Made by a program: the position numbers and the translations under genes. Under the pieces are notes generated by a model, which saw only the letters and a list, made by a program, of their open reading frames with translations, ran no database searches and was not told where the DNA came from. From contig NZ_JAFCKH010000003.1 in the NCBI RefSeq assembly GCF_018130505.1, positions 310,001 to 374,000 on the forward strand: a DNA stretch of 64,000 nt, read 5' to 3'. Shown here piece after piece: positions 9,181-19,569 of this stretch (positions are counted from its first letter, which is position 1; every line of letters begins with the position of its first letter). This DNA is from Bradyrhizobium tropiciagri (lineage in GTDB: Bacteria > Pseudomonadota > Alphaproteobacteria > Rhizobiales > Xanthobacteraceae).

Positions 9181-9396
9181 TCTTCGCTCCCGCGTCTCGC
9201 CGGATGTTTCCGGTCGGATTGCCGCGGCAGACTAGGCGCAACGCCATCCGTCGTCCGCGCCGATCGCCGGCGCCGACGTTCACAAAATCGTGCGGCCGAT
9301 TTCGCGTCGCGAGATGCACCCGTCGCGCAGTCAGGCCATTGCGCTGTTATGCTCGATCGAACCGGACCGGACGAAGAATCCGAAGGGGAGGCAGCC

Positions 9397-10410
9397 ATGA
9401 AGCACTCCGACCAATCGCGCCGCGCCGTCATCAAGGGCATGGGCGTTGCAGCGGCGGCCGCACTCGGCGCGGCGCCGGCGCAGGCGGCGACGGCGGTTCC
9501 TGCCGAGGGCGAAATCTGGAGCAGCGAATACTGGGCGAAGAAGGGCGACATCCCGCTGTGGATGTTCCGCAAGCGGATTGGCGCGCCGAAGCCGGGCGAG
9601 CCGGCGCGGCCCGTCGTGTTCTTCGTGCACGGCTCGTCGGTGACGTCGCGGGTGTTCGATCTCACGGTGCCGGGCAAGGGCGAATATTCCCTGCTGAATG
9701 CGTTCGCGCGCTTCGGCTTCGATTGCTGGACGATGGATCACGAGAACTACGGCAAGTCCGGCCGCACCTCGGGCAATGCGGATATCGCCAGTGGTGTGGA
9801 AGATCTGAAGGCCGCGGTCGAGGTGATCGCCCGCGAGACCGGTCAGACGAAGTATCACTTCGTCGGCGAATCCTCCGGCGCGTTGCGCGCCGGCGCCTAT
9901 GCGATGGCGGCCCCCGAGCGGATCGACCGGCTGGTGTTCGCCGCCTTCACCTACAAGGGCGAGGGTTCGCCGACATTGGCAAAGCGCGCCGAGCAGCTTG
10001 CCTATTACCGCAGCCACAACATGCGCAAGCGCGACCGCGACATGATCCGTTCGATCGCAACCCGCGACAAGCCGGGCACGTCGGACCCGGCGGTGATGGA
10101 GGCGCTCGCCGATGTCGAGATGCAGTTCGGCGACCAGATCCCGACCGGCACCTATCTCGACATGACCGCCAATCTGCCGGTGGTGCATCCGGAGAAGGTG
10201 CTCGCGCCGGTGCTGCTGGTGCGCGGCGAACATGACGGCATCGCCGCCGTCCCCGACCTCGAGGAGTTCTACAACAAGCTGCCGAACGGCGACCGCCAGT
10301 TCATCATCCTGCCCGGTACCGCGCATTCGGTAGCGCTCGCCACCAACCGCGAGCTGTTCTGGCACGTGACGCGGGCGTTCCTGACCATGCCGGCCCCGAT
10401 CGTGACCTGA
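9397..10410 (+). CDS. Tat-exported alpha/beta hydrolase
   Basis: A protein of 337 residues. The signal SRRAVIKGMGVAAAAALG is a clear twin-arginine type with cleavage near APAQA (about residue 30). The hydrolase domain has the oxyanion-hole HGSS, the nucleophile elbow GESSG, an acidic residue in RGEHDGIAAV and a terminal His in PGTAHS, so the triad is complete. The substrate is unknown. A much longer in-frame opening exists upstream, but GGGGAG at 9385-9390 and the signal peptide fix the ATG at 9397. About 216 bases separate it from the divergent amidohydrolase start, presumably a shared bidirectional promoter region. Confidence 0.85.
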   Translation: MKHSDQSRRAVIKGMGVAAAAALGAAPAQAATAVPAEGEIWSSEYWAKKGDIPLWMFRKRIGAPKPGEPARPVVFFVHGSSVTSRVFDLTVPGKGEYSLLNAFARFGFDCWTMDHENYGKSGRTSGNADIASGVEDLKAAVEVIARETGQTKYHFVGESSGALRAGAYAMAAPERIDRLVFAAFTYKGEGSPTLAKRAEQLAYYRSHNMRKRDRDMIRSIATRDKPGTSDPAVMEALADVEMQFGDQIPTGTYLDMTANLPVVHPEKVLAPVLLVRGEHDGIAAVPDLEEFYNKLPNGDRQFIILPGTAHSVALATNRELFWHVTRAFLTMPAPIVT

Positions 10411-10514
10411 GCCCTGCGGCAGGACGTCGCAAGAAATATTCTGAAATCGAATGTCGGGAGGCTGTCTCTGGCATCGTCCTTGGGGCACAACCACGCCAAA
10501 GGAGCACTCTTCGC

Positions 10515-10952
10515 ATGTCCAAAGCCAAGATGATCTTCGTCAACCTGCCGGTCTCCAATCTCGCCCGCGCCACCGCGTTCTATGAGGCAATCGGCGCAAC
10601 GAAGAATCCGCAATTCTCCGACGAGACCGCCTCCGGCATGGTGATCTCCGAGACCATCCACGTCATGCTGCTGACCCACGACAAGTTCCGGCAATTCACG
10701 CCGAAGACCATCGCCGATGCCAGGACGACGAGCGAGGTGCTGATCTGCCTTTCCGCCGACAGCCGCGAGTCCGTAGACGACACCGTGAACAAGGCCAAGA
10801 ACGCCGGCGGCAGCGCCGATCCGTCCGCGAAGCAGGATTACGGCTTCATGTATGGCCGCAGCTTCGAGGATCTCGATGGTCACATCTGGGAAGTGATGTG
10901 GATGGATGTCGAGGCCTTCACCAAGGCGCAGTCCGCCGCGGCCAACGCCTGA
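10515..10952 (+). CDS. VOC family protein (glyoxalase/bleomycin-resistance fold)
   Basis: A protein of 145 residues with one vicinal-oxygen-chelate domain: FVNLPVSNLARATAFYEAIG at the start and DLDGHIWEVMWMD at the end, which carries the usual Glu metal ligand. Unlike glyoxalase I, the first-strand metal His is replaced (FVNLPV), so a lactoylglutathione lyase activity is unlikely. Relatives annotated in rhizobia have no known substrate. It starts 105 bases after the hydrolase stop and is followed 28 bases later by a second VOC gene on the same strand, suggesting a pair. Confidence 0.82.
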   Translation: MSKAKMIFVNLPVSNLARATAFYEAIGATKNPQFSDETASGMVISETIHVMLLTHDKFRQFTPKTIADARTTSEVLICLSADSRESVDDTVNKAKNAGGSADPSAKQDYGFMYGRSFEDLDGHIWEVMWMDVEAFTKAQSAAANA

Positions 10953-10980
10953 TCGCGCGCACCGACACACGGAGAGTTAC

Positions 10981-11472
10981 ATGATCTCGAAAGTGTCTCC
11001 CTGCCTGTGGTACGACGGCGACGCCGAGGAGGCCGCGAACCTCTATGTTTCGCTGCTGCCCGATTCCAGGATCGAGACGGTTCAGAAGAACATCGTCGAT
11101 TGCCCGGCCGGCAAGGCCGGCTCGGTGCTGGTGGTCTACTTCACGCTCGCCGGCCAGAGTTTTATCGCGCTGAACGGCGGCACCAAGATGGACTATTCCT
11201 ATGCGGCGTCGTTCTCGATCGACTGCACCGATCAGGCCGAGGTCGACCGCCTCTGGGACGCCTTGCTCGCTGGTGGCGGCAAGGAAGAGCAGTGCGGCTG
11301 GCTGCGCGACCGTTTCGGCGTGCCGTGGCAGATCGTGCCGTCGGCGATCCGCGACTATATCGGCGGACCCGATGTGGCCGGCGCCGGCCGCGCGATGCAG
11401 GCGATGCTCGGCATGGTCAAGCTCGATATCGAAGCCCTGCGTAGGGCGTATGAAGGCAAGGCAGCGGCGTAG
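10981..11472 (+). CDS. VOC family protein, PhnB-like
   Basis: A protein of 163 residues starting MISKVSPCLWYDGDAEEAAN, the typical opening of the PhnB / 3-dmu-9_3-mt type of VOC proteins, with LYVSLLPDSRIETV, FTLAGQSFIALNGG and the closing FGVPWQIVPSAI. These proteins share the fold of glyoxalases, but functions are mostly unproven. The ATG at 10981 follows GGAGAG at 10971-10976, which decides the start; an in-frame upstream extension would overlap the previous gene. The pair with the preceding VOC gene looks like a small operon. Confidence 0.84.
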   Translation: MISKVSPCLWYDGDAEEAANLYVSLLPDSRIETVQKNIVDCPAGKAGSVLVVYFTLAGQSFIALNGGTKMDYSYAASFSIDCTDQAEVDRLWDALLAGGGKEEQCGWLRDRFGVPWQIVPSAIRDYIGGPDVAGAGRAMQAMLGMVKLDIEALRRAYEGKAAA

Positions 11473-11484
11473 CCGACACTCTAC

Positions 11485-11588
11485 TGTCATCGCCCGGCCT
11501 GACCGGGCGATCCAGTATTCCAGAGACGTTTGTTTTCAATCGAGAAGTCGCGGCGTACTGGATGCCCCGCTTGAAGCGGGGCATGACA
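11485..11588. repeat. Intergenic palindrome, family E copy 1
   Basis: Inverted repeat whose arms begin TGTCATCGCCCGG and end CGGGGCATGACA; the inner part pairs CCAGTA with TACTGG. Each arm forms its own hairpin. It separates the convergent VOC and beta-barrel genes. Second copy at 50499-50602. Confidence 0.82.
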
Positions 11589-11594
11589 GTGTCC

Positions 11595-12965
<1,371 letters not shown>

Positions 12966-12967
12966 GC

Positions 12968-13675
12968 TCACCGCCCGCACAGCATGCCGTCGGGGTCATC
13001 GACCGGCGGCGTCACCGGCGATGCGTCCGCATATTGCGTGACCGTACAGAGGCCGGCGGCCTGGCTGCAGGTCGCGGCAAACGTCCACGGCGGATTGTTG
13101 GTCTTCTGGATCGTGGTCCGGCCGCCGCTCGCGGTAATGATCGCAGTGTCGCCGGGCTGAGTCAGGTCGATGCACTGCCGGCTCGTGGTGCAGACGGTCG
13201 AGGCGCCCTCCTGCAGCACCACAATGGTCCGGCCGCGCTGCGACAGGATGTCGAGGATGGTACCGCGAACGCCGATCGTCGCAAGCGGCGTCGTGATCTT
13301 GTAGGCGGCCTTGTTGGAATTGCCGGTGACGAAGCGGAACGCGCCCGTCGTCAGGCGGATCGCCACGTCGCGGTAATGATGCTCGTCGTCGAACACGGTG
13401 CGGTCGAGCTTGATCGAGGCGTTGGCGCCGAGCGAGAGGTTGGTGCTGTCGATCATCACCAGCCGGGCGGCACTGTCGGCGCCGGTGCGCACCGTCTCGT
13501 CGCGCAGCACGGCATCGCCGACATTGATTGGTGTGGTCGACGCCGCGATGCGGACGACCTCGTTCTTGACGACGGCCGCTTCGCCGACGCGCGTCTGCGC
13601 TGCAGCCGGACCTGCCGTCAGCGCGGCCAGAACACCAAGCGCAAGGATTGAAGGAAAGCCGTGCCGCGAATGCAT
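12968..13675 (-). CDS. Exported FecR-domain protein
   Basis: A protein of 235 residues with a cleavable signal peptide ([19 protein letters not shown]) and a FecR domain: [71 protein letters not shown]. In this exported class without a membrane anchor, the FecR domain is thought to act as a surface or periplasmic beta-structure rather than a sigma-factor regulator; no ECF sigma gene is nearby. The C-terminal tail has Cys pairs ([21 protein letters not shown]), possibly disulfide-bonded. It is directly followed by the linker-barrel gene, so the two probably act together at the envelope. Confidence 0.82.
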   Translation of the reverse strand: MHSRHGFPSILALGVLAALTAGPAAAQTRVGEAAVVKNEVVRIAASTTPINVGDAVLRDETVRTGADSAARLVMIDSTNLSLGANASIKLDRTVFDDEHHYRDVAIRLTTGAFRFVTGNSNKAAYKITTPLATIGVRGTILDILSQRGRTIVVLQEGASTVCTTSRQCIDLTQPGDTAIITASGGRTTIQKTNNPPWTFAATCSQAAGLCTVTQYADASPVTPPVDDPDGMLCGR

Positions 13676-13912
13676 TTCAAAACCGATCGACTTACCCGAT
13701 CATCGTACCGGATCGCGCACAGGTCTGATATTGTATATTTGTCACAAACTGTGCCGAGTTGTCTGGATGATTGGTGTCGTTGGATTCGAATACGTTCAAG
13801 CGGTGAAGATGAAAGTGAGGCTCGATCACACTGAACGCGCAGGTTGCATGCGACAGGGGCCGCGCAGCTCACACTTCGCTCACACCGGTTCCCGTTGCAG
13901 CACGCGCACTCC

Positions 13913-15217
13913 GTGACCACCGCATCCAATTCACATGCCGTTCTGCTCCGTCCCGCCGTGCGCACGGCGATCGTCGCGGCGATCATCTTCGCCGTCGCGC
14001 ATGTCGTGCTGCTGCTCGGGATCACCGTGCCCGACAAGCTGTATTTCGACGAGGTGCATTACGTGCCGGCGGCACGGCAGATGCTGCTGCCGGTGATGCC
14101 GGAGCCAATGCTCAATCCGATGCATCCGCCGCTGGCCAAGGAGATCATCGCGCTCTCGATCAAGGCGTTCGGCGACAACCCTCTGGGCTGGCGCTATCCC
14201 GCCGCGCTGTTCGGTGCGCTGGCGCTGGTCGGCGTCTATCTCGGCGCGCTGGCGCTGTTCGCCGCGCAGGGCCGGGCGATCGCGGCGACGCTGCTGGCGT
14301 TCTTCAACCAGATGCTGTTCGTGCAGTCGCGGATCGCGATGCTGGATATTTTCGCGCTGGCCTTCAGCCTGTTCGCGATCGCGGCCTTCAGCCACGGCTT
14401 CAGGCAGCGGCGGCCGCACCTCGCCTTCGCGCTGGCCGGGCTCGCCTGTGGCCTGTCGGCCGCCTGCAAATGGAGCGGGCTGTTCGTGCTCGCGACCTGC
14501 ATCGCGGTGGTTGTCGTGATCCGGCTGATGCAGGGCTGGCGGACGCGCTTCGCCGATGCGAATAGCGAAGACTGGTACGCGCCGGAGCTGTGGCCGGATT
14601 TCCGCAGCTATCATTTCATCGCCTGCTTCGTGCTGCTTCCGGCGCTGGTCTATCTCGCGACGTTCTTGCCGCTGTACGGCGTCTCGCTGTCCGGCCTCGT
14701 TGAGGCGCAGCGCCGCATCTTCGCCGACAACACCACGACCGCGATTGCCGGCCACACCTATATGAGCTCATGGCCGTCATGGCCGCTGCTGGCGCGGCCG
14801 GTCTGGTATCTGTTCGACAAGACCGGCGGCGACCGTATCGCGGCGATCGTGTTTCTCGGCAATCCGCTGATCCTGTGGCCGGCGCTGCTGGCGCTCGCCG
14901 TCGCGCTGCGCGACTGGATCGTCGCGCGCCGGCGCGATGCGTTCCTGGTGCTGGCGTTCTATCTCGGCCCGTATCTCGCATGGGCGCTGCTGCCGCGCAC
15001 GCTCGGCTTCATCTATTATTATCTGCCGGCGGCGACCACGGCGAGCTTCGTGCTGGTCTATGCGCTGACGCGCGAGCGCGCGCCGCGCTGGCTGCTGTGG
15101 GCCTTTGTCGCGATCGGATGCGCCGGCTTCGTCGCGATGCTGCCGGTCACGGTCGCCGCGATCGGCACGTCGATGGCGACGTTCAGCCGGCTGATGCTGT
15201 TTCCGGGCTGGATCTAA
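13913..15217 (+). CDS. Phospholipid-carrier-dependent mannosyltransferase-like glycosyltransferase (GT39/PMT family)
   Basis: A multi-spanning membrane protein of about 434 residues. After the first transmembrane segment comes the luminal-type acidic motif LYFDEVHYVPAARQML with the Asp-Glu pair expected for lipid-linked sugar transferases, then NPMHPPLAKEIIAL and SRIAMLDIFALAF, all characteristic of the PMT family. Around ten hydrophobic helices follow. It should transfer a sugar from a polyprenyl-phosphate donor to a protein or glycan acceptor on the periplasmic side. The start is uncertain: GTG at 13913 is used, but TTG at 13844 in the same frame cannot be excluded. It is divergent from the FecR gene. 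Confidence 0.8.
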   Translation: MTTASNSHAVLLRPAVRTAIVAAIIFAVAHVVLLLGITVPDKLYFDEVHYVPAARQMLLPVMPEPMLNPMHPPLAKEIIALSIKAFGDNPLGWRYPAALFGALALVGVYLGALALFAAQGRAIAATLLAFFNQMLFVQSRIAMLDIFALAFSLFAIAAFSHGFRQRRPHLAFALAGLACGLSAACKWSGLFVLATCIAVVVVIRLMQGWRTRFADANSEDWYAPELWPDFRSYHFIACFVLLPALVYLATFLPLYGVSLSGLVEAQRRIFADNTTTAIAGHTYMSSWPSWPLLARPVWYLFDKTGGDRIAAIVFLGNPLILWPALLALAVALRDWIVARRRDAFLVLAFYLGPYLAWALLPRTLGFIYYYLPAATTASFVLVYALTRERAPRWLLWAFVAIGCAGFVAMLPVTVAAIGTSMATFSRLMLFPGWI

Positions 15218-15376
15218 GAGCTTGTGAATCTTTCGCGAGAACATAAGACCCGTCATCCTGAGGTGCGAGCGGAGCGAGCCTCGAAGGATCGACGGCTACA
15301 GTCGGGTCGATTCATCCTTCGAGGCTCGCAAGAGCTCGCGCCTCAGGATGACGGGTCGTAAAGATTCACAGCCTCT
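15218..15376. repeat. Composite intergenic palindrome, family D copy 1 with extra outer arms
   Basis: Core arms CCGTCATCCTGAGG (15249) and CCTCAGGATGACGGG (to 15355), inner GCCTCGAAGGAT/ATCCTTCGAGGC. This copy has a second outer pair, GAGCTTGTGAATCTTT at 15218-15233 and AAAGATTCACAGCCTC from 15360, beginning right after the stop codon of the mannosyltransferase. Other core copies: 34781-34885 and 45895-45995. Confidence 0.85.
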
Positions 15377-15429
15377 GAGACGCGCGTGATCCGCCTGCCG
15401 ATGCGACAGGCGGATCGAAGGGGCGGACG

Positions 15430-16062
15430 TTACTGCGCCGCGGTCTTGGTTTCCATATTCACGACCTGCACGCGGCGGTTGGCCGGGTCGAATGGCGCGT
15501 TGGCATCCTTCGGCTTGGTCTTGCCGTAGCCGACGGTGACGAGATCGGAGCCGTTCAGGCCGTACTGATCGACCAGGAATTTCTTGATGGTGTCGGCGCG
15601 GCGCTCCGACAGATCCTGGTTATAGCTCTCGCCGCCGACCGCGTCGGTGTGTCCGGCGAGCACGAAGGTCGAGCCCTTCAGGCCGGCGTCGGACAGCGCC
15701 TTGCCGAGTTCCTGCACCGCCTGGGTCGAGCCCTTGCTGATGTTGGCCGAGTTGTAGTCGAAGTGGATCTCCAGATCGATCTTCGGCTTGTTGGCGGCGA
15801 TCTCGGCGATCTCCTGGCGTTCGCCTAACGACAGCGAACGGGTTTGCCGGTTCCGCACCTTGTTGAGAATAGTCGCTTCCTTGTCAGTGACGGCCGGGTC
15901 GATTGCCGCGCCGGCGGACAGGCCGCGGGTTGCCGATTTCGGCTTCAGGGCATTGAGGATCTGGTCGGAAGAGACCGTGTCGCTGCCGGCCAGTGCAAGG
16001 CCCGCCGTCATCGACAACGCGGCGCCGATCGTCATGAGAGACACGGAGAGAGAGCGGGTCAT
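15430..16062 (-). CDS. OmpA family outer-membrane/peptidoglycan-binding protein
   Basis: A protein of 210 residues with an N-terminal signal peptide (MTRSLSVSLMTIGAALSMTAGLALAG). Residues about 95-205 form an OmpA-C domain: IHFDYNSANISKGS, LAGHTDAVGGESYNQDLSERRADTIKKFL and NRRVQVVNME, with the Asp and Arg residues used to bind diaminopimelate in peptidoglycan. No N-terminal beta-barrel is present, so it is a periplasmic anchor-type protein rather than a porin. The region from 30 to 90 contains predicted helices (TDKEATILNKVRNRQTRSL). It is divergent from the YcaQ gene. Confidence 0.88.
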   Translation of the reverse strand: MTRSLSVSLMTIGAALSMTAGLALAGSDTVSSDQILNALKPKSATRGLSAGAAIDPAVTDKEATILNKVRNRQTRSLSLGERQEIAEIAANKPKIDLEIHFDYNSANISKGSTQAVQELGKALSDAGLKGSTFVLAGHTDAVGGESYNQDLSERRADTIKKFLVDQYGLNGSDLVTVGYGKTKPKDANAPFDPANRRVQVVNMETKTAAQ

Positions 16063-16204
16063 GGTCTAAGGTCCTCGACTGAGACGCCAGCCTGGCTGGC
16101 TTGCTGTCCTTTGGATGCACGGACACTAGGACCGGTTCAAAGCCAGGGATGTGATTTACGTCACGTTGGGAATTGCCAGCGAATCTCACTACATTAGCGG
16201 GCAA

Positions 16205-17368
16205 ATGCCCCGCGCCACCGAACCCCTTCCGTTGAACAACGCCGCCGCCCGCCGCATCTGGCTGCGCGCGCAGCGGCTCGACACCAGGGCGCCGTTCGGG
16301 GAGGGAGCCGAAGCGGTGGCGGCGGCGGTCGACCATCTCGGCTATGTGCAGATCGACACCATCAACGTGATCGAGCGCTGCCATCACCACATCCTGTTCA
16401 GCCGCATTCCGGACTACCGCCGCGCCGATCTCAGGCAGGCGCAGAGCACCGACAAGAGCGTGTTCGAGTACTGGACGCATGCGCTGTCCTACATACCGTC
16501 CAAGGACATCGGCTTCTTCCTGCCGGCGATGCGGGCGCACAAGCGCGACGGCCACCAGTGGTACGCATCGGTGACGCCGGCGGACACCCGCAAGGTGATG
16601 CGGCTGCTGCGCGCCGGCCCGCTCACCATCCGCGACATCGACGACGACGTGCTGACCGAGAAGGAGCATCTCTGGCAGAGCCGCAAGCCGTCCAAGCGCG
16701 CGCTGCAGCTCGCCTTCTATGGCGGCGTCGCTACGGTCAGCGAGCGCAACGGCATGCTCAAGACCTATGAGCTGATGATGCGGCATTTCGGCTGGGAGAA
16801 GCCGCCGAAGCCCGCATCAGGGTCGGCGCAGATCGCCTATCTGCTCGACCGTGCACTGCGTTCGCAGGGCATCGTCAGCCTCGATTCGATCTGCCATCTC
16901 GATGCGCCGAGCAAGAAGGCGGTGCGCCGCCTGATCGACGCGCGCGTCCGCCGCAAGGAACTGGTCCCGCTCGCGCTCGAGGGCGCCGGCAAGCAGGAGC
17001 ATTGGGGCCGGCCCGAGGTGCTGGAGCCGGCCGGCGCTGCTGATCCCGGCTTGGTCCACATCCTGTCGCCGTTCGATCCCCTGATCATCCAGCGCAAGCG
17101 CACCGAACTGTTCTTCGGCTACGGCCATCGGTTCGAGGCCTATGTGCCGAAGGAGAAGCGGGTGTTCGGCTATTTCGCGCTGCCGGTCCTGGTCGGCGAC
17201 GACATCGTCGCGGCCCTCGACCTGAAGACCGACCGGCAGAACAGGAAACTGCTGATGCAGAAATGGACCTGGGTCGGCAACGGCAAGAAGCAGGCCGTCC
17301 GCAAGGAGTTGAAGCGCCGCATCGAGGAGGAACTGGAACGGTTCGAGCGGTTTCAGCTGGCGGAGTGA
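16205..17368 (+). CDS. YcaQ/AlkX-type crosslink-repair DNA glycosylase (winged-helix family)
   Basis: A protein of 387 residues of the HTH_42 superfamily. NAAARRIWLRAQRL opens the first winged-helix unit; residues 47-60 read GYVQIDTINVIERC, where QID corresponds to the Gln-hydrophobic-Asp catalytic motif of the YcaQ (AlkX) branch, in contrast to Gln-x-Gln of AlkZ. Further marks are HALSYIP and the C-terminal LSPFDPLIIQRKRTELFFGY. Family members unhook interstrand crosslinks and excise alkylated bases. The ATG at 16205 gives the conserved N-terminus; an upstream in-frame ATG would place 18 residues in the promoter zone. Confidence 0.85.
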   Translation: MPRATEPLPLNNAAARRIWLRAQRLDTRAPFGEGAEAVAAAVDHLGYVQIDTINVIERCHHHILFSRIPDYRRADLRQAQSTDKSVFEYWTHALSYIPSKDIGFFLPAMRAHKRDGHQWYASVTPADTRKVMRLLRAGPLTIRDIDDDVLTEKEHLWQSRKPSKRALQLAFYGGVATVSERNGMLKTYELMMRHFGWEKPPKPASGSAQIAYLLDRALRSQGIVSLDSICHLDAPSKKAVRRLIDARVRRKELVPLALEGAGKQEHWGRPEVLEPAGAADPGLVHILSPFDPLIIQRKRTELFFGYGHRFEAYVPKEKRVFGYFALPVLVGDDIVAALDLKTDRQNRKLLMQKWTWVGNGKKQAVRKELKRRIEEELERFERFQLAE

Positions 17369-17381
17369 AGCGCGATCTTCC

Positions 17382-17465
17382 GTAGCCCGGATGGAGCGAA
17401 GCGCAATCCGGGAAAGTCTTGCCGCGGAGAGAACCCCGGATTTCGCTGCGCTTCATCCGGGCTAC
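17382..17465. repeat. Intergenic palindrome, family A copy 1
   Basis: Arms GTAGCCCGGATGGAGCGAAG and CTGCGCTTCATCCGGGCTAC around a variable centre. It lies between convergent genes; its last bases CTA (17462-17464) are the stop codon of the minus-strand DUF2809 gene. Confidence 0.9.
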
Positions 17466-17908
17466 GGCACTGACGCACGGCCATCTCTTCTCAATGATGT
17501 GGCCAGCCGGTCGATGGCCACCGCCAGCACAATGCCGGCGGCATACGCCACCATGTTCCACAGCGAAAAAATCCGCCCGAGCAACAGCGCGCCCGCGGTG
17601 GTGAGGCGGAAGGCATCGAGCCAGGGGGTGTGAACCAGGCGGAACAGCTCGACGAGGATCGCGATCCCCAGCGCGATCAGCGCCACCTGCCGCCGGGGAC
17701 GGCGGGGCAGCAGCAGTGCGACCAGGAAGAACACCATCGTTCCCCACAGCAGCGAGCCGCCATATTTCACCGCGAAAGCCGGCAGCCCGAGCGGGAAGCC
17801 GAAGCGCCGCAGCGCCAGTCCGCAGGCGATAACGGCAAGGCAGAGCAGGGCGCGCCCGGTTGCGCTCGGCGCTGCAGAGGAGCGCTGCGTGCTATGAGTT
17901 TTTGCCAT
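17462..17908 (-). CDS. DUF2809 family membrane protein
   Basis: A protein of 148 residues with four to five hydrophobic helices. YGGSLLWGTMVFFLVALLL, IAILVELFRLVHTPWLDAFR, and the final LWNMVAYAAGIVLAVAIDRL match the DUF2809 pattern, in which VEL...WLDA and a late aromatic helix are conserved. Function is unknown; VanZ-like proteins share the general layout. It is convergent with the YcaQ gene and divergent from the MFS gene (58-base gap). Its stop codon falls within the terminal bases of a palindromic repeat, suggesting the repeat insertion reset the C-terminus. Confidence 0.8.
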   Translation of the reverse strand: MAKTHSTQRSSAAPSATGRALLCLAVIACGLALRRFGFPLGLPAFAVKYGGSLLWGTMVFFLVALLLPRRPRRQVALIALGIAILVELFRLVHTPWLDAFRLTTAGALLLGRIFSLWNMVAYAAGIVLAVAIDRLATSLRRDGRASVP

Positions 17909-17966
17909 TGCTCAATGCGGGGCTACCCAATAATCCTCAAGCCAAGCAATAGCCCGGGGGAAACCA

Positions 17967-19292
17967 ATGAGCCAGACCGCAACCATCGCGCCGGACGGCG
18001 CCGTCCGCAGCGAGATCGAGACGTCGACGATCCGCGCCATCTCGTGGCGGCTGATCCCGTTCCTGGTCCTGGCCTACTTCTTCTCCTATCTCGACCGCGT
18101 CAATCTCAGCTTCGCCGCGCTCACCATGAACGCGGAGCTGAAGTTCTCGCCGGTGGTGTTCTCGGTCGGCGCCGGCATCTTCTTCATCGGCTATTTCATC
18201 TTCGAGGTGCCGAGCAATCTGGCGCTGGAGAAGTTCGGCGCCAGCAAGTGGATCGCCCGCATCATGGTGACCTGGGGCATCATCTCGGCGCTGATGGCGA
18301 CAGTCTCGGGCGAGACCAGCTTCTACGTGCTGCGCTTCCTGCTCGGCGTCGCCGAGGCCGGCTTCTTCCCCGGCATCATCCTCTATCTCACCTACTGGTA
18401 TCCGGCCGAATACCGCGCGCGCTTCCTCGCCGCCTTCGCGCTCGCGGTGCCGATCTCGACCGCGATTGGCGCGCCGATCTCGGGCCTCCTGCTCGGGCTT
18501 GACGGCATCATGGGGCTGCACGGCTGGCAGTGGTTGTTCATCATCGAGGGCATTCCCTCGGTGCTGCTCGGCATCGTCACCTGGTTCTATCTGACCGACA
18601 AGCCGGAGAAGGCCGACTGGCTCTCGGCCGAGCAGAAGGCGTGGCTGAAGGCCAAGCTCGACGCCGAGATCGCGGCCAAGCAGGCGGTGAAGCATTTCTC
18701 GCTCGGCGAGGCGCTGACCTCACCGAAGGTACTGGCGCTGAGCGCGATCTATTTCGGGTTCGTCGGCGCGCTCTACGGCATGCAGTTCTGGCTGCCGACG
18801 ATCGTCAAGGCGTTCGGCCTCACCAATGCGCAGACCGGCTTCGTCACCGCGATCCCCTATGCGTTCGGCACCATCGCGATGATCCTGTGGGCGCGCCATT
18901 CGGATGCGACGCGCGAGCGCGTCTTCCATGTCGGCGCGCCGCTGCTGCTGACCGCGCTGGCGCTCGGCGTCTCCAGCTATATCGGCGATCCGACCGTGAC
19001 CATGATCGTGCTGACGATCGCGGCGATCGGCGTGTTCTGCTGCTTCGCGGTGTTCTGGACGCTGCCGACCGCCTGGCTGTCCGGCACCGCCGCCGCCGGC
19101 GCCATCGCGCTGATCAACTCGATCGGCAACCTCGCCGGTTTCCTCGGGCCTTATCTGGTCGGCTGGATCAAGGAGACGACCGGCAGCACGTCGACGGGCC
19201 TCCTGGTGCTGTCGCTGCTGCCGCTGGTCGCGGGCCTCCTGGTCTTCCTCGGCGGCCACGAGACCAAGACCGAGTTCGCCGGGGCGAAGTAG
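17967..19292 (+). CDS. MFS transporter, anion:cation symporter (ACS) type
   Basis: A protein of 441 residues with twelve predicted helices and a cytoplasmic central loop (residues about 215-245, DKPEKADWLSAEQKAWLKAK), the usual ACS-family placing. The family motif FFSYLDRVNLSFAALTMNAEL (helix 1, split: YLDRVNLSFA) and FFPGIILYLTYWYPAEYRAR (helix 4 loop) are present. ACS members import organic anions such as tartrate, phthalate, hydroxyphenylacetate or hexuronates by proton symport; no catabolic gene next door indicates the substrate. GGGGG precedes the ATG at 17967. Confidence 0.86.
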   Translation: MSQTATIAPDGAVRSEIETSTIRAISWRLIPFLVLAYFFSYLDRVNLSFAALTMNAELKFSPVVFSVGAGIFFIGYFIFEVPSNLALEKFGASKWIARIMVTWGIISALMATVSGETSFYVLRFLLGVAEAGFFPGIILYLTYWYPAEYRARFLAAFALAVPISTAIGAPISGLLLGLDGIMGLHGWQWLFIIEGIPSVLLGIVTWFYLTDKPEKADWLSAEQKAWLKAKLDAEIAAKQAVKHFSLGEALTSPKVLALSAIYFGFVGALYGMQFWLPTIVKAFGLTNAQTGFVTAIPYAFGTIAMILWARHSDATRERVFHVGAPLLLTALALGVSSYIGDPTVTMIVLTIAAIGVFCCFAVFWTLPTAWLSGTAAAGAIALINSIGNLAGFLGPYLVGWIKETTGSTSTGLLVLSLLPLVAGLLVFLGGHETKTEFAGAK

Positions 19293-19308
19293 CCGCACGC
19301 ACCGCCGC

Positions 19309-19392
19309 GTAGGATGGGTAGAGCGCAGCGAAACCCATCGTTTCGTGCCGCGCCGTGAGAGGATGGGTATCGCTGCGCTTCACCCATCCTAC
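19309..19392. repeat. Intergenic palindrome, family H
   Basis: Arms GTAGGATGGGTAGAGCGCAG and CGCTGCGCTTCACCCATCCT followed by AC. Only copy of its type in the window. It sits directly beside a family A copy downstream of the MFS gene. Confidence 0.85.
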
Positions 19393-19415
19393 GGTCCCGC
19401 CACACACTCCGCTGC

Positions 19416-19501
19416 GTAGCCCGGATGGAGCGAAGCGCAATCCGGGAAAGTCTTGCCGCGGATGCAAAGTCCCGGATTACGCTGCGCTCCATCCGGGCTA
19501 C
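19416..19501. repeat. Intergenic palindrome, family A copy 2
   Basis: Arms GTAGCCCGGATGGAGCGAAG and CTGCGCTCCATCCGGGCTAC, centre AAAGTCTTGCCGCGGATGC nearly identical to that of copy 1 and copy 4. It lies 23 bases after the family H element. Confidence 0.9.
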
Positions 19502-19569
19502 GGCACCTCCCTCGATCGGTGACATGATGAACCAAGGGTTAATCACCCCGGCCTCACGAATTGGTGTTT

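Noticed and set aside
7669-9396. Very long plus-strand opening in frame with the alpha/beta hydrolase, opposite the amidohydrolase gene
   Set aside because: It is antisense to a well-supported enzyme gene, has an Arg/Ala-rich composition caused by GC-rich codon shadows, and the hydrolase has its own Shine-Dalgarno and signal peptide at 9397.
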